Part shown: positions 9,590 through 19,537 of the stretch, piece by piece | How the letters are laid out: the number at the start of each line of letters is the position of its first letter | Numbering within the stretch: position 1 is the stretch's first letter | DNA from: SAR92 clade bacterium | GTDB lineage: Bacteria > Pseudomonadota > Gammaproteobacteria > Pseudomonadales > Porticoccaceae | Length of the DNA stretch: 64,000 bases | Assembly: GCA_014381985.1 (NCBI GenBank) | Contig: JACNKP010000081.1 | Span: forward strand, 1-64,000 | Direction: 5' to 3' | Made by a program: the position numbers and the translations under genes | The notes under the pieces: generated by a model | The model's database searches: none | Told to the model about the DNA's origin: nothing | Seen by the model: only the letters and a program-made list of their open reading frames with translations

Positions 9590-10324
9590 ATGTCAGATTT
9601 CATACAGACACAACGAATAGATCTTGCCGCCGCTTTCAGATGGGCCGTGCGCTTAAACTATCATGAAGGTGTGGCTAATCATTTTTCGGTAGCGATCAAT
9701 AATAGTGGCAGTCAGTTTTTGATTAATCCAAATCAACGTCATTTTGCCACCATCAAGGCCAGCGATTTATTGCTTTTAGATGCCAACAATCAGGACACTA
9801 TGTCTCAGGCTAATGCGCCTGACCCAACTGCTTGGGGGCTCCATGGCGCGGTACACAAACATTGCCCTCATGCGCGCTGTGTACTGCACGTACATTCGAT
9901 ATTTTCGACGGTGCTAGCCTGCCTTAAAGATCCGCGATTGCCGGCGATCGATCAAAATACCGCTCAGTTCCATAATAGAGTTGTCGTTGATGCTGGGTTT
10001 GACGGCATGGCGTTTGTTGACGAGGGGGAGCGTTGTGCCGCTATGCTTAGTGATCCGAATAAAAAAGTTATGCTCATGGGTAATCACGGAGTGATAGTTT
10101 TAGGCTCGAGTGTGGCTGATGCCTTTAACCGCTTATTCTATTTTGAGCGCTCAGCTGAGACTTATATCCGTGCACTACAGACGGGTATGGCGCTTAATTT
10201 CCTATCGAATGAGGTAGCTGAAAAGACGGCTCAACAATGGGAAGGCTTCGATGGTTCTGCTAATGCACATTTTAATGAATTGAAATCAATTCTGGATAAA
10301 GAAGAAGCTGATTACAAGCGCTAG
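9590..10324 (+). CDS. Class II aldolase/adducin family protein
   Basis: A 244-residue zinc-type aldolase/epimerase fold protein. The metal site is seen in VLHVHSIFSTVLA (HxH) with the upstream acidic/HGAVH segment, and a third histidine probably in GNHGVIVLG. The ORF track starts at 9527, but the ATG at 9590 has GGAG 7 nt upstream and begins like family members, so I prefer it. These proteins cleave sugar phosphates or decarboxylate/epimerise related substrates; the particular substrate is unknown. It precedes the amidohydrolase gene by about 170 bp in the same direction and is divergent from the BCCT transporter. Confidence 0.85.
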   Translation: MSDFIQTQRIDLAAAFRWAVRLNYHEGVANHFSVAINNSGSQFLINPNQRHFATIKASDLLLLDANNQDTMSQANAPDPTAWGLHGAVHKHCPHARCVLHVHSIFSTVLACLKDPRLPAIDQNTAQFHNRVVVDAGFDGMAFVDEGERCAAMLSDPNKKVMLMGNHGVIVLGSSVADAFNRLFYFERSAETYIRALQTGMALNFLSNEVAEKTAQQWEGFDGSANAHFNELKSILDKEEADYKR

Positions 10325-10492
10325 TGGCCCCAGTTTTTACGACATTGTAACCATCAAAGAGCACTCGCAGGTTTCTTTTGTGTGTTTCATTCAGACCTAT
10401 ACATCTACCCGTAACTTAACTATATTCTAGGCTTAGGTGTTGAGTTTTTAGTGGCTGTGAGCACCAGCGGATTTGTTAATAGGGGAATATCG

Positions 10493-12154
10493 ATGATTAA
10501 GAAATATTTGAATGCACTGATCACAGTGTTACTCGTCTGGGTAACGTCACTACCAAGCATGGCGGCTACTACAGAGGCTTTAATGACCAGTCTCAAAGAT
10601 GATATTCCGATACGTCAGGACGGAGAAGGGCAGTATGACCAGCTCATTATCCGCGGTGCCTACTTGATTGATGGCACTGGAGCTCCGGCAACAGGGCCGG
10701 TAGATGTCGTGGTGGAGCAAGACCGCATTACAGAAGTGCGACTAGTCGGCGCCCCAGGCATTCCCATTAATCCACAACATCGACCATCGATAAACACGCG
10801 ATCTGATCAAAAAGTTCGAGAAATTGATGCGGATGGCAAATATTTATTACCAGGGTTTGTCGATTCACACACACATATTCACGCCCCAGATGCGAGGCAA
10901 AAAGTATCCGCTGACTATATTTTTAAACTCTGGCTGGGTCACGGAGTGACTAGCGTACGAGAGGTGTTTTCCACGGACGGTGAAAGCCGGGTTATAGCAC
11001 TGAAAGAGCTCAGTGATAGAAATGCTATCACCGCACCTCGAATTACCTCGTTTCCTTATTTCAGCATGCCTAATTTAAATAAAGCGTTACCGCCCATTAA
11101 GTCTCCTAAGGATGCACGAACTCGCGTTCGTCATCTAAAAAGTATCGGGGCAGATGGTATTAAGTTTATGGGTGCTCCCGAGGAGATTTTATGGGCTGCC
11201 TTAGACGAAGCCGAAAAAGTCGGGTTGGGCACAACGATGCATCATGCTCAATTAGATGTTGCTCATGCGAACGTCTTGGATACGTCAAGTCACGGCCTAG
11301 ATTGCATGGAGCACTGGTATGGCCTACCAGAGGCCTTATTTACCGATAAGGTGATACAAAATTATCCATCAGATTATATTTACAGTGACGAGCAAGATCG
11401 TTTTGGGCAAGCGGGACGACTATGGAAACAGGCTGCAGGGCCAGGTTCAGAACGATGGAATCAGGCTATGGAGGCATTGCTTGAGAGGGACTTTTGTTTG
11501 AGTCCTACGTTCACTATTTACTTAGCCAGTCGAGATCTAATGCGGGCATATACCGCTGAATGGCATTACGAATACACTTCGCCTAATCTATGGGATTTCT
11601 ATCGCGCCAGCCGAGAAAAGCACGGCTCGTTCTTTTTTAACTGGACCACGGAAGATGAAATCGAATGGAAGCATAATTACACATTGTGGATGCAGTTCGT
11701 CAATGATTATAAAAATCGCGGTGGCAAGGTAGTTGTTGGTAGCGATACGGGTTATATCTACAGTCTTTATGGCTTTGGATATATACAAGAGTTAGAGCTG
11801 CTACAAGAGGCAGGCTTTCATCCGCTCGAAGTCATTAGAGCTGCGACTAAAATTGGCGCCCAAGTGCTTGGTAAAGATGATGACATAGGAACCATCGAGG
11901 TTGGTAAAAAGGCTGATATGATTATTGTCGATGAAAACCCACTGCATAATCTCAAATCTTTGTATGGCACTGGTGTTCCAAAGTTAAACAACCAAACCCA
12001 AAAAGTTGAGCGGGTTGGCGGTGTGCGTTGGACTATAAAGGATGGTATCGTTTACGATGCAAAAGCGCTATTGGCAGATGTGCGGGCTATGGTTAAGGCA
12101 GACAAAGAAGCTCTTGGCATGGATCCGAAGATACCTATGAAGGTCGAACATTGA
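10493..12154 (+). CDS. Exported amidohydrolase family protein
   Basis: A metal-dependent hydrolase of the amidohydrolase superfamily (imidazolonepropionase/prolidase-like branch). Motifs include LLPGFVDSHTHIHA with the metal-binding HxH, GVTSVREV, a later HH pair (TTMHHAQLD), and the C-terminal GTIEVGKKADMIIVD of the composite beta-domain. The ORF track uses a GTG at 10451, but the ATG at 10493 follows AGGGGA and starts a good signal peptide (MIKKYLNALITVLLVW... SMA), so the 553-residue form is likely the real one, acting in the periplasm. It lies upstream of the PQQ dehydrogenase (72 bp). The substrate is unknown; such exported enzymes often hydrolyse cyclic amides or Xaa-Pro peptides. Confidence 0.85.
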   Translation: MIKKYLNALITVLLVWVTSLPSMAATTEALMTSLKDDIPIRQDGEGQYDQLIIRGAYLIDGTGAPATGPVDVVVEQDRITEVRLVGAPGIPINPQHRPSINTRSDQKVREIDADGKYLLPGFVDSHTHIHAPDARQKVSADYIFKLWLGHGVTSVREVFSTDGESRVIALKELSDRNAITAPRITSFPYFSMPNLNKALPPIKSPKDARTRVRHLKSIGADGIKFMGAPEEILWAALDEAEKVGLGTTMHHAQLDVAHANVLDTSSHGLDCMEHWYGLPEALFTDKVIQNYPSDYIYSDEQDRFGQAGRLWKQAAGPGSERWNQAMEALLERDFCLSPTFTIYLASRDLMRAYTAEWHYEYTSPNLWDFYRASREKHGSFFFNWTTEDEIEWKHNYTLWMQFVNDYKNRGGKVVVGSDTGYIYSLYGFGYIQELELLQEAGFHPLEVIRAATKIGAQVLGKDDDIGTIEVGKKADMIIVDENPLHNLKSLYGTGVPKLNNQTQKVERVGGVRWTIKDGIVYDAKALLADVRAMVKADKEALGMDPKIPMKVEH

Positions 12155-12226
12155 CCTTCTCAGTGTAGGGTTTATTTCTGCATTATACTTTGACAAAACA
12201 AATAAAAAGCAAAGAGGGTATCAATC

Positions 12227-14401
12227 ATGAGTCTAATAAAATATTTCACTTTGTCGGCCTATCTAATGTCCGCACTCATACTTACGTCCTGTGAACGTGA
12301 CCCTGCAACCTTTGCTGACGTGGATTCCCAGCGGCTACTGAATGCAGCGGCAACCCCTGAAGAATGGCTCACCTATGGTGGTACATATGATGAACAACGG
12401 CACTCTGGCCTGAAGCAAATTGACACCGATAATGTGGATCAACTGGGCGTCGCTTGGACCTATGATCTGGCGACAGAGCGGGGTGTTGAGTCCACACCGA
12501 TCGTTGTTGACGGTGTTATGTATGTGACCTCTGCGTGGTCAGTGGTTTATGCGCTTGATGCAAAAACCGGCAGTGAACTCTGGATTTACAATCCTAATGT
12601 CGATAGAGCAGTTGGTGCAAAAGCTTGCTGTGATGTGGTTAACCGTGGTGTGGCCGTTTGGAAAGGGAAAGTGTATGTCGGTGTTATTGATGGGAGGCTC
12701 GAAGCCATAGATGCTGCTACCGGCAAACTAGTGTGGAGTCAGGTTACCGTTGACCAGTCCAAGCCTTACACAATTACAGGTGCTCCGCGTGTCGTTAAGG
12801 GTAATGTGCTGATTGGGAACGGTGGTGCAGAACTGGGCGTGCGAGGCTATCTATCTGCGTACTCTGCCGCAACTGGCGACTTGGTGTGGCGCTTTTACAC
12901 CGTACCAAACCCTAATAAACAGCCTGATGGTGCTATTTCTGACAGCGCGCTCAAAGACATTGGTAATCTGACTTGGGGCGATGAAGGTGCCTGGACCACA
13001 GACGGCGGTGGCGGCACTGTTTGGGACTCAATCGCCTATGATGATGTGAATGACAGCGTTATTTTTGGTGTTGGCAATGGCTCACCCTGGAATCGCGATG
13101 TTCGGGATGCAGGTAAAGGCGATAATCTGTTCTTGTCCTCCATTGTAGCTGTTGATGCCGCAACTGGTGCCTATAAGTGGCATTTTCAGACAACCCCTGG
13201 TGACAACTGGGACTACACCGCTACCCAAACTATTATTTTGGCTGACCTGCCAATTGGTGCGGACGGGGCCACACGTCGTGTTGCTATGCAGGCACCCAAA
13301 AATGGGTTCTACTACCTGTTAGATGCTGCCACCGGCGAGTTCATTTCCGGTGAAGCCTTTGTCCCACAAAACTGGGCGCAGGGCTTAGATGTCAATGGAC
13401 GCCCCATAGAGATCAAAGAGGCGCGTTATAGCGAAACCCCTTTCATGCAGAACCCTGGGCCGCTGGGTGCGCATAATTGGCAGCCAATGGCGTTTAACCC
13501 GGAGCTAAATCTTGCCTACATTCCAGTCCAAGAGGTACCTGACTCTTATGCAACTGATCGTCTGTTTGAGACGCGGATACAGAAATGGAACACAGGTACA
13601 AACCTATCCGCTGGCTTGCCTGTGGACCTTGATCTTGCAACAGCCATGGCTCTTAGAGCCACACTCAAGGGGCGACTGGTTGCCTGGGACCCCATAACTC
13701 AGAGTGCTCGCTGGAGTGTGGAGCACAGTAATGCTTGGAACGGAGGTGTTCTTTCTACGGCTGGCGGACTTGTCTTTCAGGGTCGTTTAGAAGGGGAATT
13801 TGCTGCCTACAATGCGGCGACGGGGGAGAAGTTGTGGCACCAAAATGTTAAGTCCGGCGCTGCCTCTGGCCCCGGAACCTATAAAATTGATGGGGAACAG
13901 TACGTTACCATTACGACGGGGTGGGGCTCGGCCTATGCCTTAGCGGGAGGCTCAGCTTATGATCAACCTGTGCCACCGATTGTTGGGAAAGTGGTAACCT
14001 TTAAGTTAGGCGCAACTGAAACTATTCCAGATCCTAATCTGGTCATGGCACCGCGCACTCCAAAAGCTGAAAAGTTTGGCGACCCGGACATGATTCAATT
14101 AGGCTTTGATCAATACCACTTTAATTGCCGTGTTTGTCATGGCCCTCTAGCGATAAGCTCTGGCGTGTTACCTGATTTACGCTGGTCATCAATCACTGCA
14201 AATCCAGACGCATGGCAAGCCATAGTGATTGGTGGAGCCCTGTCAGGTAATGGTATGGTGTCATTTGCAGATGCGTTAAGTCCGTCTGACGCGGAAGCCG
14301 TGCGGGCCTATGTTATTAAGCAGGCTCATGATGGCGCCGCCCTGGAAGCCGAAGTTGCTGCACTAATGGCTGCGCAGGCTGCGCAGGCAGAAAAGCCGTA
14401 A
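12227..14401 (+). CDS. PQQ-dependent quinohaemoprotein dehydrogenase, lipoprotein
   Basis: A 724-residue periplasmic alcohol-dehydrogenase-type enzyme that oxidises an alcohol or aldehyde with PQQ and passes electrons to an attached cytochrome c. The N-terminus has a lipobox (ILTSC, Cys22). The propeller domain has vicinal cysteines (C134-C135), which stack on PQQ, and the catalytic block GDNWDYTATQ with Asp329. The residue two positions after Asp329 is Thr, not the Asp of lanthanide (XoxF-type) enzymes, so calcium is the expected cofactor metal. A C-terminal cytochrome c domain has CRVCH at 634-638 and a candidate sixth-ligand Met in GNGMVSF. PQQ biosynthesis genes are not in this window. 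It is followed 17 bp later by an FAD oxidoreductase. Confidence 0.93.
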   Translation: MSLIKYFTLSAYLMSALILTSCERDPATFADVDSQRLLNAAATPEEWLTYGGTYDEQRHSGLKQIDTDNVDQLGVAWTYDLATERGVESTPIVVDGVMYVTSAWSVVYALDAKTGSELWIYNPNVDRAVGAKACCDVVNRGVAVWKGKVYVGVIDGRLEAIDAATGKLVWSQVTVDQSKPYTITGAPRVVKGNVLIGNGGAELGVRGYLSAYSAATGDLVWRFYTVPNPNKQPDGAISDSALKDIGNLTWGDEGAWTTDGGGGTVWDSIAYDDVNDSVIFGVGNGSPWNRDVRDAGKGDNLFLSSIVAVDAATGAYKWHFQTTPGDNWDYTATQTIILADLPIGADGATRRVAMQAPKNGFYYLLDAATGEFISGEAFVPQNWAQGLDVNGRPIEIKEARYSETPFMQNPGPLGAHNWQPMAFNPELNLAYIPVQEVPDSYATDRLFETRIQKWNTGTNLSAGLPVDLDLATAMALRATLKGRLVAWDPITQSARWSVEHSNAWNGGVLSTAGGLVFQGRLEGEFAAYNAATGEKLWHQNVKSGAASGPGTYKIDGEQYVTITTGWGSAYALAGGSAYDQPVPPIVGKVVTFKLGATETIPDPNLVMAPRTPKAEKFGDPDMIQLGFDQYHFNCRVCHGPLAISSGVLPDLRWSSITANPDAWQAIVIGGALSGNGMVSFADALSPSDAEAVRAYVIKQAHDGAALEAEVAALMAAQAAQAEKP

Positions 14402-14418
14402 CACATGGCAGGCCAACC

Positions 14419-15732
14419 ATGACTTTGTCTCAGAGGGACTTTGCCACCGACCAGCATGGTTGGAGTGAACTTTTACCGCCACGCCAAGCGTGCAATGCAA
14501 TGCAAGGCATTCTTCGGGTGCCTTGGGTTGTGGTGGGAGCAGGCTTAACCGGTCTGGCCTGCGCGCGGCGCTTAGCCGAACTCCACCCTAATGACGAAAT
14601 CATCCTTCTTGACGCCCGCCTAGTGGGCCAAGGTGCGTCCGGTCGTAATTCGGGATTCGCGGTTGGTGTGAGTCATTTTCCGGGTGCTTTTAAGCCCGAG
14701 CAAAAAGAGAACGTTGCACGGGTCAACCGTATTAATCAGGCCGGTCTTGATATTTTAGATCAGCAGATCAAGTCTCTAGCCATTAACTGCCAGTGGGATG
14801 ATAGTGGTTTTCATCATGGCGCGGCTGACAGGAAATCGGTCAAAGAGCACAAATATTTTATTGATTATCTGAACGCTATGGACGTGGAACACAGTAGTCT
14901 TGACCAGCAGGCGATGAAAAGCCGTTTTGGCACATCTTTATATCAGGCTGGGGTTCACGTTAAACGCGGCGCGTTAGTGCAGCCAGCGGCTTTAGTGCGT
15001 GGGCTTGGGGATAATCAGCCTAATAATGTAAGGCTCATTGAAAACTGTCCTGTCTTAAAGGTCCAACTCGGTAACCCTATAACACTGCAGTTAGCGGATA
15101 GCGAGATAAAAACCGACAAGCTGGTGATGGCGATAAACTACGAAGCCCCAAAACTTGGATTTCTGCGCAGACGCCTTATCGGCAGCACGCTGTCGGGGAG
15201 CTTTACGCGCAAGTTAACCCCGCAGGAGTTGGCATCTCTTGGCAGTTACGAAACCTGGGGTATCATCTCTTTGCATGGGGGTGGCGCGACGCTGCGGCTA
15301 ACAAAGGATGGACGAATATGCTTGCGTAATACCGCTGAATACAGTGGTGCTGCATTGCTCTCGACTAAGGTTTTAGAGGCTCGTCAGGTCATCCACCGAA
15401 GTAGCTTTGAAAAACGCTTTCCGCAGCTTGCTCATGTGCCTTTTGAATATGCCTGGTCTGGTGTCGAGGGCATTAGCGGTAATGGTACAAACTTCTTTGG
15501 CCAGCAACGCAAAAACATCTACCTTGCCGGCGGCTACAATGGATCAGGAGTTAGCAAGGGCACCGCTTTTGGTCACGCGTTGGCTGAGTATGCTGGAGGA
15601 GGTCAGTCAGGTTTAATTACTGACTGTCTTGGCTCGGAAACTGCCACCTGGCTGCCGCCACGACCTTTTTTAGATGTGGGTGCGATGCTGAAGATCAGTG
15701 CGCGGTTCAGAGGTGTTGGATTGGATCGCTAA
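14419..15732 (+). CDS. FAD-dependent oxidoreductase, DAO/PuuB-like
   Basis: A 437-residue flavoprotein of the D-amino-acid oxidase superfamily. The Rossmann motif VGAGLTGLACARRLAE (about residues 38-53) binds the FAD ADP moiety, and QGASGRNSGFAVG matches the RNGG-type segment of gamma-glutamylputrescine oxidases and related amine oxidases. The C-terminal YLAGGYNGSGVSKGTAFG closes the FAD site. No signal peptide is visible, so it is probably cytoplasmic. It follows the PQQ dehydrogenase at 17 bp and is likely co-transcribed with it, and it ends 34 bp from the convergent antiporter gene. The substrate is unknown; an amine or amino acid is a reasonable expectation from family. Confidence 0.85.
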   Translation: MTLSQRDFATDQHGWSELLPPRQACNAMQGILRVPWVVVGAGLTGLACARRLAELHPNDEIILLDARLVGQGASGRNSGFAVGVSHFPGAFKPEQKENVARVNRINQAGLDILDQQIKSLAINCQWDDSGFHHGAADRKSVKEHKYFIDYLNAMDVEHSSLDQQAMKSRFGTSLYQAGVHVKRGALVQPAALVRGLGDNQPNNVRLIENCPVLKVQLGNPITLQLADSEIKTDKLVMAINYEAPKLGFLRRRLIGSTLSGSFTRKLTPQELASLGSYETWGIISLHGGGATLRLTKDGRICLRNTAEYSGAALLSTKVLEARQVIHRSSFEKRFPQLAHVPFEYAWSGVEGISGNGTNFFGQQRKNIYLAGGYNGSGVSKGTAFGHALAEYAGGGQSGLITDCLGSETATWLPPRPFLDVGAMLKISARFRGVGLDR

Positions 15733-15766
15733 TCGTCAAAAACTAGACCGCCTAGTGCTACAGCAG

Positions 15767-17257
15767 TCACCATTTTTTTAGTATTAACAACCCGATAACC
15801 ATTAAAAGAGCGCCTAATCCTAGCGCCCAAATACTGCCTGTCAGACCTGCGACTACGTAAGAGATTAGACTGCAGAACCCGTTAAAAATAGCGTAGGGAA
15901 ACTGTGTTTTAACATGGTCAATCTGGGAGCAACCCGCACCGGTGGCTGACAGAATAGTCGTATCTGAAATCGGTGAACAGTGATCACCAAATAGCCCGCC
16001 CGATAAGACCGCCCCAATAGACACATACATTGGCGCATCAAACTGGTGTGCGATGGGTATAGTAAGGGGTATCAAAATGGCATAGGTTCCCCAGGATGAA
16101 CCTGTAGAAAACGAGATAATACCCCCAACAACAAAAACGACCGCGGGGATTAGATAGGCTGGCAACCTGCCATCGATAAAAGCAGAGATATAAGCAGGTG
16201 CGCCAAGATCTTTGCCTATGGCGCCCAGTGACCAAGCCAGAACAAGAATAATAAGAACAGTGACCACCTTGCTCATGCTCTCTAGGTACAATGAAAACCC
16301 GCCACTGAGCGAGCGCACCCCATAATGCCGCATCAGCATAATTAAGATAATGGCCGCGCAGATATAACCCGTAGAGAGGGATGCCCGAAACGCATTAGAT
16401 GGCATGTTAGCCATATCTAAAGGAAAGCCCTGGGGTACCAGTAGAGAAAACATAATAATCAACATGCATCCTAGGGGAAGCCAGACCATGATCGGTTTAG
16501 CTTTTTGTAGATTGGTCTCGGTCACCACCTCTGCGTCTAGAGCTTCGGGGCTTTCCATAACAATGCCTTTGGCGCAATCTTCTTCAGCTTTTCTCATTGG
16601 ACCGAAATCTGCTTTTGCCATGACTACCAATGGGACCATAGCGACAGCTAAGATAGAATAAAACTGAAACGGTATGGCCTTGATATAGCTTAAAAAGGCG
16701 CTCTCATCGATACCTAAACTTTTATATTCCTGTGATATAAGCCCTTGAGAGTATAGCCCCCAGCCAATAAAAGGCACCAGGACAGCCACAGGCGATGCGG
16801 TTGAGTCAATAATCCAAGCCAGTTTTGCACGGCTTATTTTTAAGCCATCAATAATCGGCCGAAACAATGGGCCGACAATAAGGGGTGTCCCGGAGTCTGT
16901 AAAGAACAGTAAAGACCCGCTTGTCCATGCTGCGGTCTGCGCTTTCACACTGTTGGTGATGAACTTAGTCATCATGCCGGCAAAAGCCGCCGCGCCGCCG
17001 GATTTCTCCATCAGACCGACAAGACCTGCAACAAAAATCATTAATAATAAAATACCGACATTGCTGCTGTTTGAGGCTTGGGCAACTAGGTATTGCTCGA
17101 CCATGATACTCATGCCCGTAAGGAGATTGGGGCCATTCAGTAGTAGTACCCCAGAGAATACACCGACAAACAAGCCCAGCACCACATTGCGGGACCAAAC
17201 GGATAAAACTAAGGTGATGACGACCGGTGCTACGGAAAAAATGCCTGATTCCGACAT
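15767..17257 (-). CDS. NhaC-type Na+/H+ antiporter family transporter
   Basis: A 496-residue inner-membrane protein with about 12 hydrophobic segments. The family features are the conserved FFTDSGTPLIVGPLFRPI region, the FSTGSSWGTYAIL motif, and GGLFGDHCSPISDTTILSATGAGC near the C-terminus. These are typical of the NhaC/YfkQ-like branch, which exchanges Na+ for H+ or for organic anions (some members are malate or amino-acid exchangers). The gene is monocistronic and divergent from an isoaspartyl peptidase/M14 pair, so a role in handling amino-acid products is possible but unproven. Confidence 0.88.
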   Translation of the reverse strand: MSESGIFSVAPVVITLVLSVWSRNVVLGLFVGVFSGVLLLNGPNLLTGMSIMVEQYLVAQASNSSNVGILLLMIFVAGLVGLMEKSGGAAAFAGMMTKFITNSVKAQTAAWTSGSLLFFTDSGTPLIVGPLFRPIIDGLKISRAKLAWIIDSTASPVAVLVPFIGWGLYSQGLISQEYKSLGIDESAFLSYIKAIPFQFYSILAVAMVPLVVMAKADFGPMRKAEEDCAKGIVMESPEALDAEVVTETNLQKAKPIMVWLPLGCMLIIMFSLLVPQGFPLDMANMPSNAFRASLSTGYICAAIILIMLMRHYGVRSLSGGFSLYLESMSKVVTVLIILVLAWSLGAIGKDLGAPAYISAFIDGRLPAYLIPAVVFVVGGIISFSTGSSWGTYAILIPLTIPIAHQFDAPMYVSIGAVLSGGLFGDHCSPISDTTILSATGAGCSQIDHVKTQFPYAIFNGFCSLISYVVAGLTGSIWALGLGALLMVIGLLILKKW

Positions 17258-17521
17258 AAACTACTCATTTTTAAAGTTCTTGTCTGAGAATAACATCTTG
17301 ATAGTTCAATAGTTATCGGAATTAGCTATAAGAGTAACAGAACTATTTTTTTCTTTGTTGTGATACTAGAGAGGATCCTTTAACGGTGACAAATCTGTCA
17401 TGTCTTTGATAAGAACATTACAGACAGATTCAGTATTTTTAAAGTAAGGGTCATTTAGACTCATCACCAAAGCATGAATGATGGGGTTGGTGTTATGATT
17501 TAGAAAAAGGAAACCTACACT

Positions 17522-18592
17522 ATGGATACGTCTCCTAGATTGGCCTTATCTTTATTTCAGCTATTACTGTTGGCGTTAGTGGTTTGTGTGGCGCTGGGCA
17601 CGTCGCATGATCTTGTGGCCGCAGACAAGCATCCCGTTGCCATCGTTGTTCATGGGGGTGCAGGCACGATCCGTCGTGAGTTAATGAGTCCTGAGATTGA
17701 AGCTGAATATCGTGTCATCTTGACCAAGGCTATTATGGCTGGTCATAACGTTTTAATCGCGGGCGGTTCCAGCCGAGATGCGATTATTTCTGCCATTACT
17801 CTCATGGAGGATTCCCCCTTATTCAATGCAGGTCATGGTGCTGTGTTTAATCATGAGGGCAATATTGAGTTAGATGCTTCCATTATGGAGGGGCGGGCCC
17901 TTAACGCCGGTGCTGTTGCTGCTCTGACGCGCATTAAAAGTCCTATTCGTCTGGCTAATTCTGTGCTCGATAATTCACCCCACGTCATGCTGGTGGGCCC
18001 CGGAGCTGAGGTTTTTGCTCAGCAGCAGGGGTTTGACTTGGTTTCAAATGATTATTTTAAAACTGACCGTCGGCGCCTGCAGTTAGAGCGCATTATCGCC
18101 CAAGAACAGTCTGTGACGCTGTTACCGGAAATCTCTGATCCGTTGCTATTAACGTATCAGTTTGATGAGAAAAAGTTAGGCACAGTAGGCGCGGTGGCTA
18201 TTGATCAAAATGGTGATATTGCCGCTGGAACGTCCACAGGTGGAATGACCAATAAGCGCTTTGGTAGGGTTGGGGATGCGCCAATTATTGGTGCTGGAAC
18301 CTATGCTGATAACGAGTCCTGTGGTATTTCAGCAACAGGTCATGGCGAGTATTTTATTCGTGCTGCTGTGGCCCATGACATTTGTGCACGCATGGCGTAC
18401 AAAGGCATTCCTTTACAGCAGGCCCAAGACGAGGTGGTTCAGGAAAAATTGGTAAAAATGGATGCATCTGGTGGTGTTGTCGGTGTCGATAAGGACGCTA
18501 ATGTGGCTTTTTCGTTTAATTCGCTGGGTATGTACCGTGCTTCAATTAATAAACAGGGCGAGCTAGTGGTGAAGATTTTTAAGGAGGACTAA
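17522..18592 (+). CDS. Isoaspartyl peptidase/L-asparaginase, Ntn-hydrolase (exported)
   Basis: A 356-residue type-2 asparaginase that hydrolyses isoaspartyl dipeptides or asparagine. The precursor self-cleaves before the nucleophilic threonine: the motif GTVGAVAID places this Thr at residue 221, followed by the diagnostic STGGMTNKRFGRVGDAP. The N-terminal half has VHGGAGTI and NAGHGAVFN. A hydrophobic signal sequence (about residues 8-33) predicts export to the periplasm. The stop codon TAA at 18590-18592 is directly followed by the ATG of the M14 peptidase, and the AAGGAGG that drives the next gene lies inside this one, so the two are translationally coupled. Confidence 0.93.
   Translation: MDTSPRLALSLFQLLLLALVVCVALGTSHDLVAADKHPVAIVVHGGAGTIRRELMSPEIEAEYRVILTKAIMAGHNVLIAGGSSRDAIISAITLMEDSPLFNAGHGAVFNHEGNIELDASIMEGRALNAGAVAALTRIKSPIRLANSVLDNSPHVMLVGPGAEVFAQQQGFDLVSNDYFKTDRRRLQLERIIAQEQSVTLLPEISDPLLLTYQFDEKKLGTVGAVAIDQNGDIAAGTSTGGMTNKRFGRVGDAPIIGAGTYADNESCGISATGHGEYFIRAAVAHDICARMAYKGIPLQQAQDEVVQEKLVKMDASGGVVGVDKDANVAFSFNSLGMYRASINKQGELVVKIFKED
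18581..18587 (+). promoter_or_regulatory. Shine-Dalgarno of the M14 peptidase inside the asparaginase gene
   Basis: AAGGAGG, a full-strength ribosome-binding site, lies in the last codons of the asparaginase gene. It is 5 nt before the ATG at 18593, which abuts the preceding TAA with no gap. This decides the M14 start and implies coupled translation. Confidence 0.8.
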
Positions 18593-19537
18593 ATGGAGAC
18601 ACAAAACATGGCATCACAACAAGATTACTCTATTGGAACCCCGGGAAAACCATGGCGGGATGAAGAAAAGGCGGCTTGGCTAAGCCAGCAAACAATTAAA
18701 CGTTCCTACCAGCAACAGGTAGTGACTAAGGTAGAGGCGATAGGCCAGGATTTATCAGAGCTGGTCATTGTCGAGCAATACGGCGCTCTGTCTTTTGATC
18801 CAGACACCTATACCCTATGGGTGATCAAAACGAAAAACTGGCAAGACGATAAACCCACAGTATTTATTACAGGTGGTGTGCATGGCTATGAGACTAGTGG
18901 CGTGCAAGGCGCTCTGCGGTTCGTCGAGACTATGTTGGCATCTTACGCCGACACCTATAATTTTGTCGTGGCACCCTGCATCAGTCCCTGGGGATATGAA
19001 ACGATTAATCGTTGGAACCCTAATGCCATTGATCCTAATCGGTCTTTTAAACTTGGCACAGCAGTAGAAGAAGCCAGCTGCATTATGAGCTACATTAAAG
19101 GTCTTACTGTTCCTATACTTACCCACCTTGATTTACATGAAACGACAGACACTGACAACTCTGAATTTAGGCCAGCCTTAGAAGCTCGCGACGCTGTTGA
19201 ACAAGCGTTGTGGGAAATCCCTGATGGTTTTTACGGTGTGGGTGATAGCGAAAATCCGGTGCCAGAGTTTCAGAAAGCAATTATTGATGCCGTAGAAAAA
19301 GTAACCCACATAGCGCCATCAGATGAAAATAACTATTTAATTGGTGCTAAAACAGAACAGCGGGGTGTGATAAATTACCCTATTAAAGGTCTTGGATTGT
19401 GCGCTGGATTTACCGATGCACCTTTTGTGACTACTACCGAAGTCTATCCAGACAGCCCGCGGGTAGATGATGAAAATTGCATCATGGCGCAGGTTGCTGC
19501 GGTTAAGGGTGCGCTAGATTATCTTAAAGCGATCTAA
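18593..19537 (+). CDS. M14 family metallopeptidase/deacylase
   Basis: A 314-residue zinc enzyme of the carboxypeptidase/succinylglutamate-desuccinylase superfamily. The HxxE zinc motif is GGVHGYETSG (His97, Glu100). The third ligand is probably in the HLDLHET segment (His178 or His182), and a DPNRSF block provides substrate-binding residues as in M14 proteins. It carries no signal peptide, so it should act in the cytoplasm, whereas its operon partner is predicted to be exported. Likely substrates are small peptides or N-acyl amino acids; sequence alone does not decide. The start is fixed by the AAGGAGG immediately upstream. Confidence 0.82.
   Translation: METQNMASQQDYSIGTPGKPWRDEEKAAWLSQQTIKRSYQQQVVTKVEAIGQDLSELVIVEQYGALSFDPDTYTLWVIKTKNWQDDKPTVFITGGVHGYETSGVQGALRFVETMLASYADTYNFVVAPCISPWGYETINRWNPNAIDPNRSFKLGTAVEEASCIMSYIKGLTVPILTHLDLHETTDTDNSEFRPALEARDAVEQALWEIPDGFYGVGDSENPVPEFQKAIIDAVEKVTHIAPSDENNYLIGAKTEQRGVINYPIKGLGLCAGFTDAPFVTTTEVYPDSPRVDDENCIMAQVAAVKGALDYLKAI

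Noticed and set aside
15742-15756. Possible terminator ACTAG-ACCGC-CTAGT between the FAD oxidoreductase and the antiporter gene
   Set aside because: Only a 5-bp stem; too weak to call.
17392-17430. 8-bp inverted repeat AATCTGTC/GACAGATT upstream of the asparaginase gene
   Set aside because: The arms are short and the loop is about 23 nt; this can occur by chance in AT-rich DNA.
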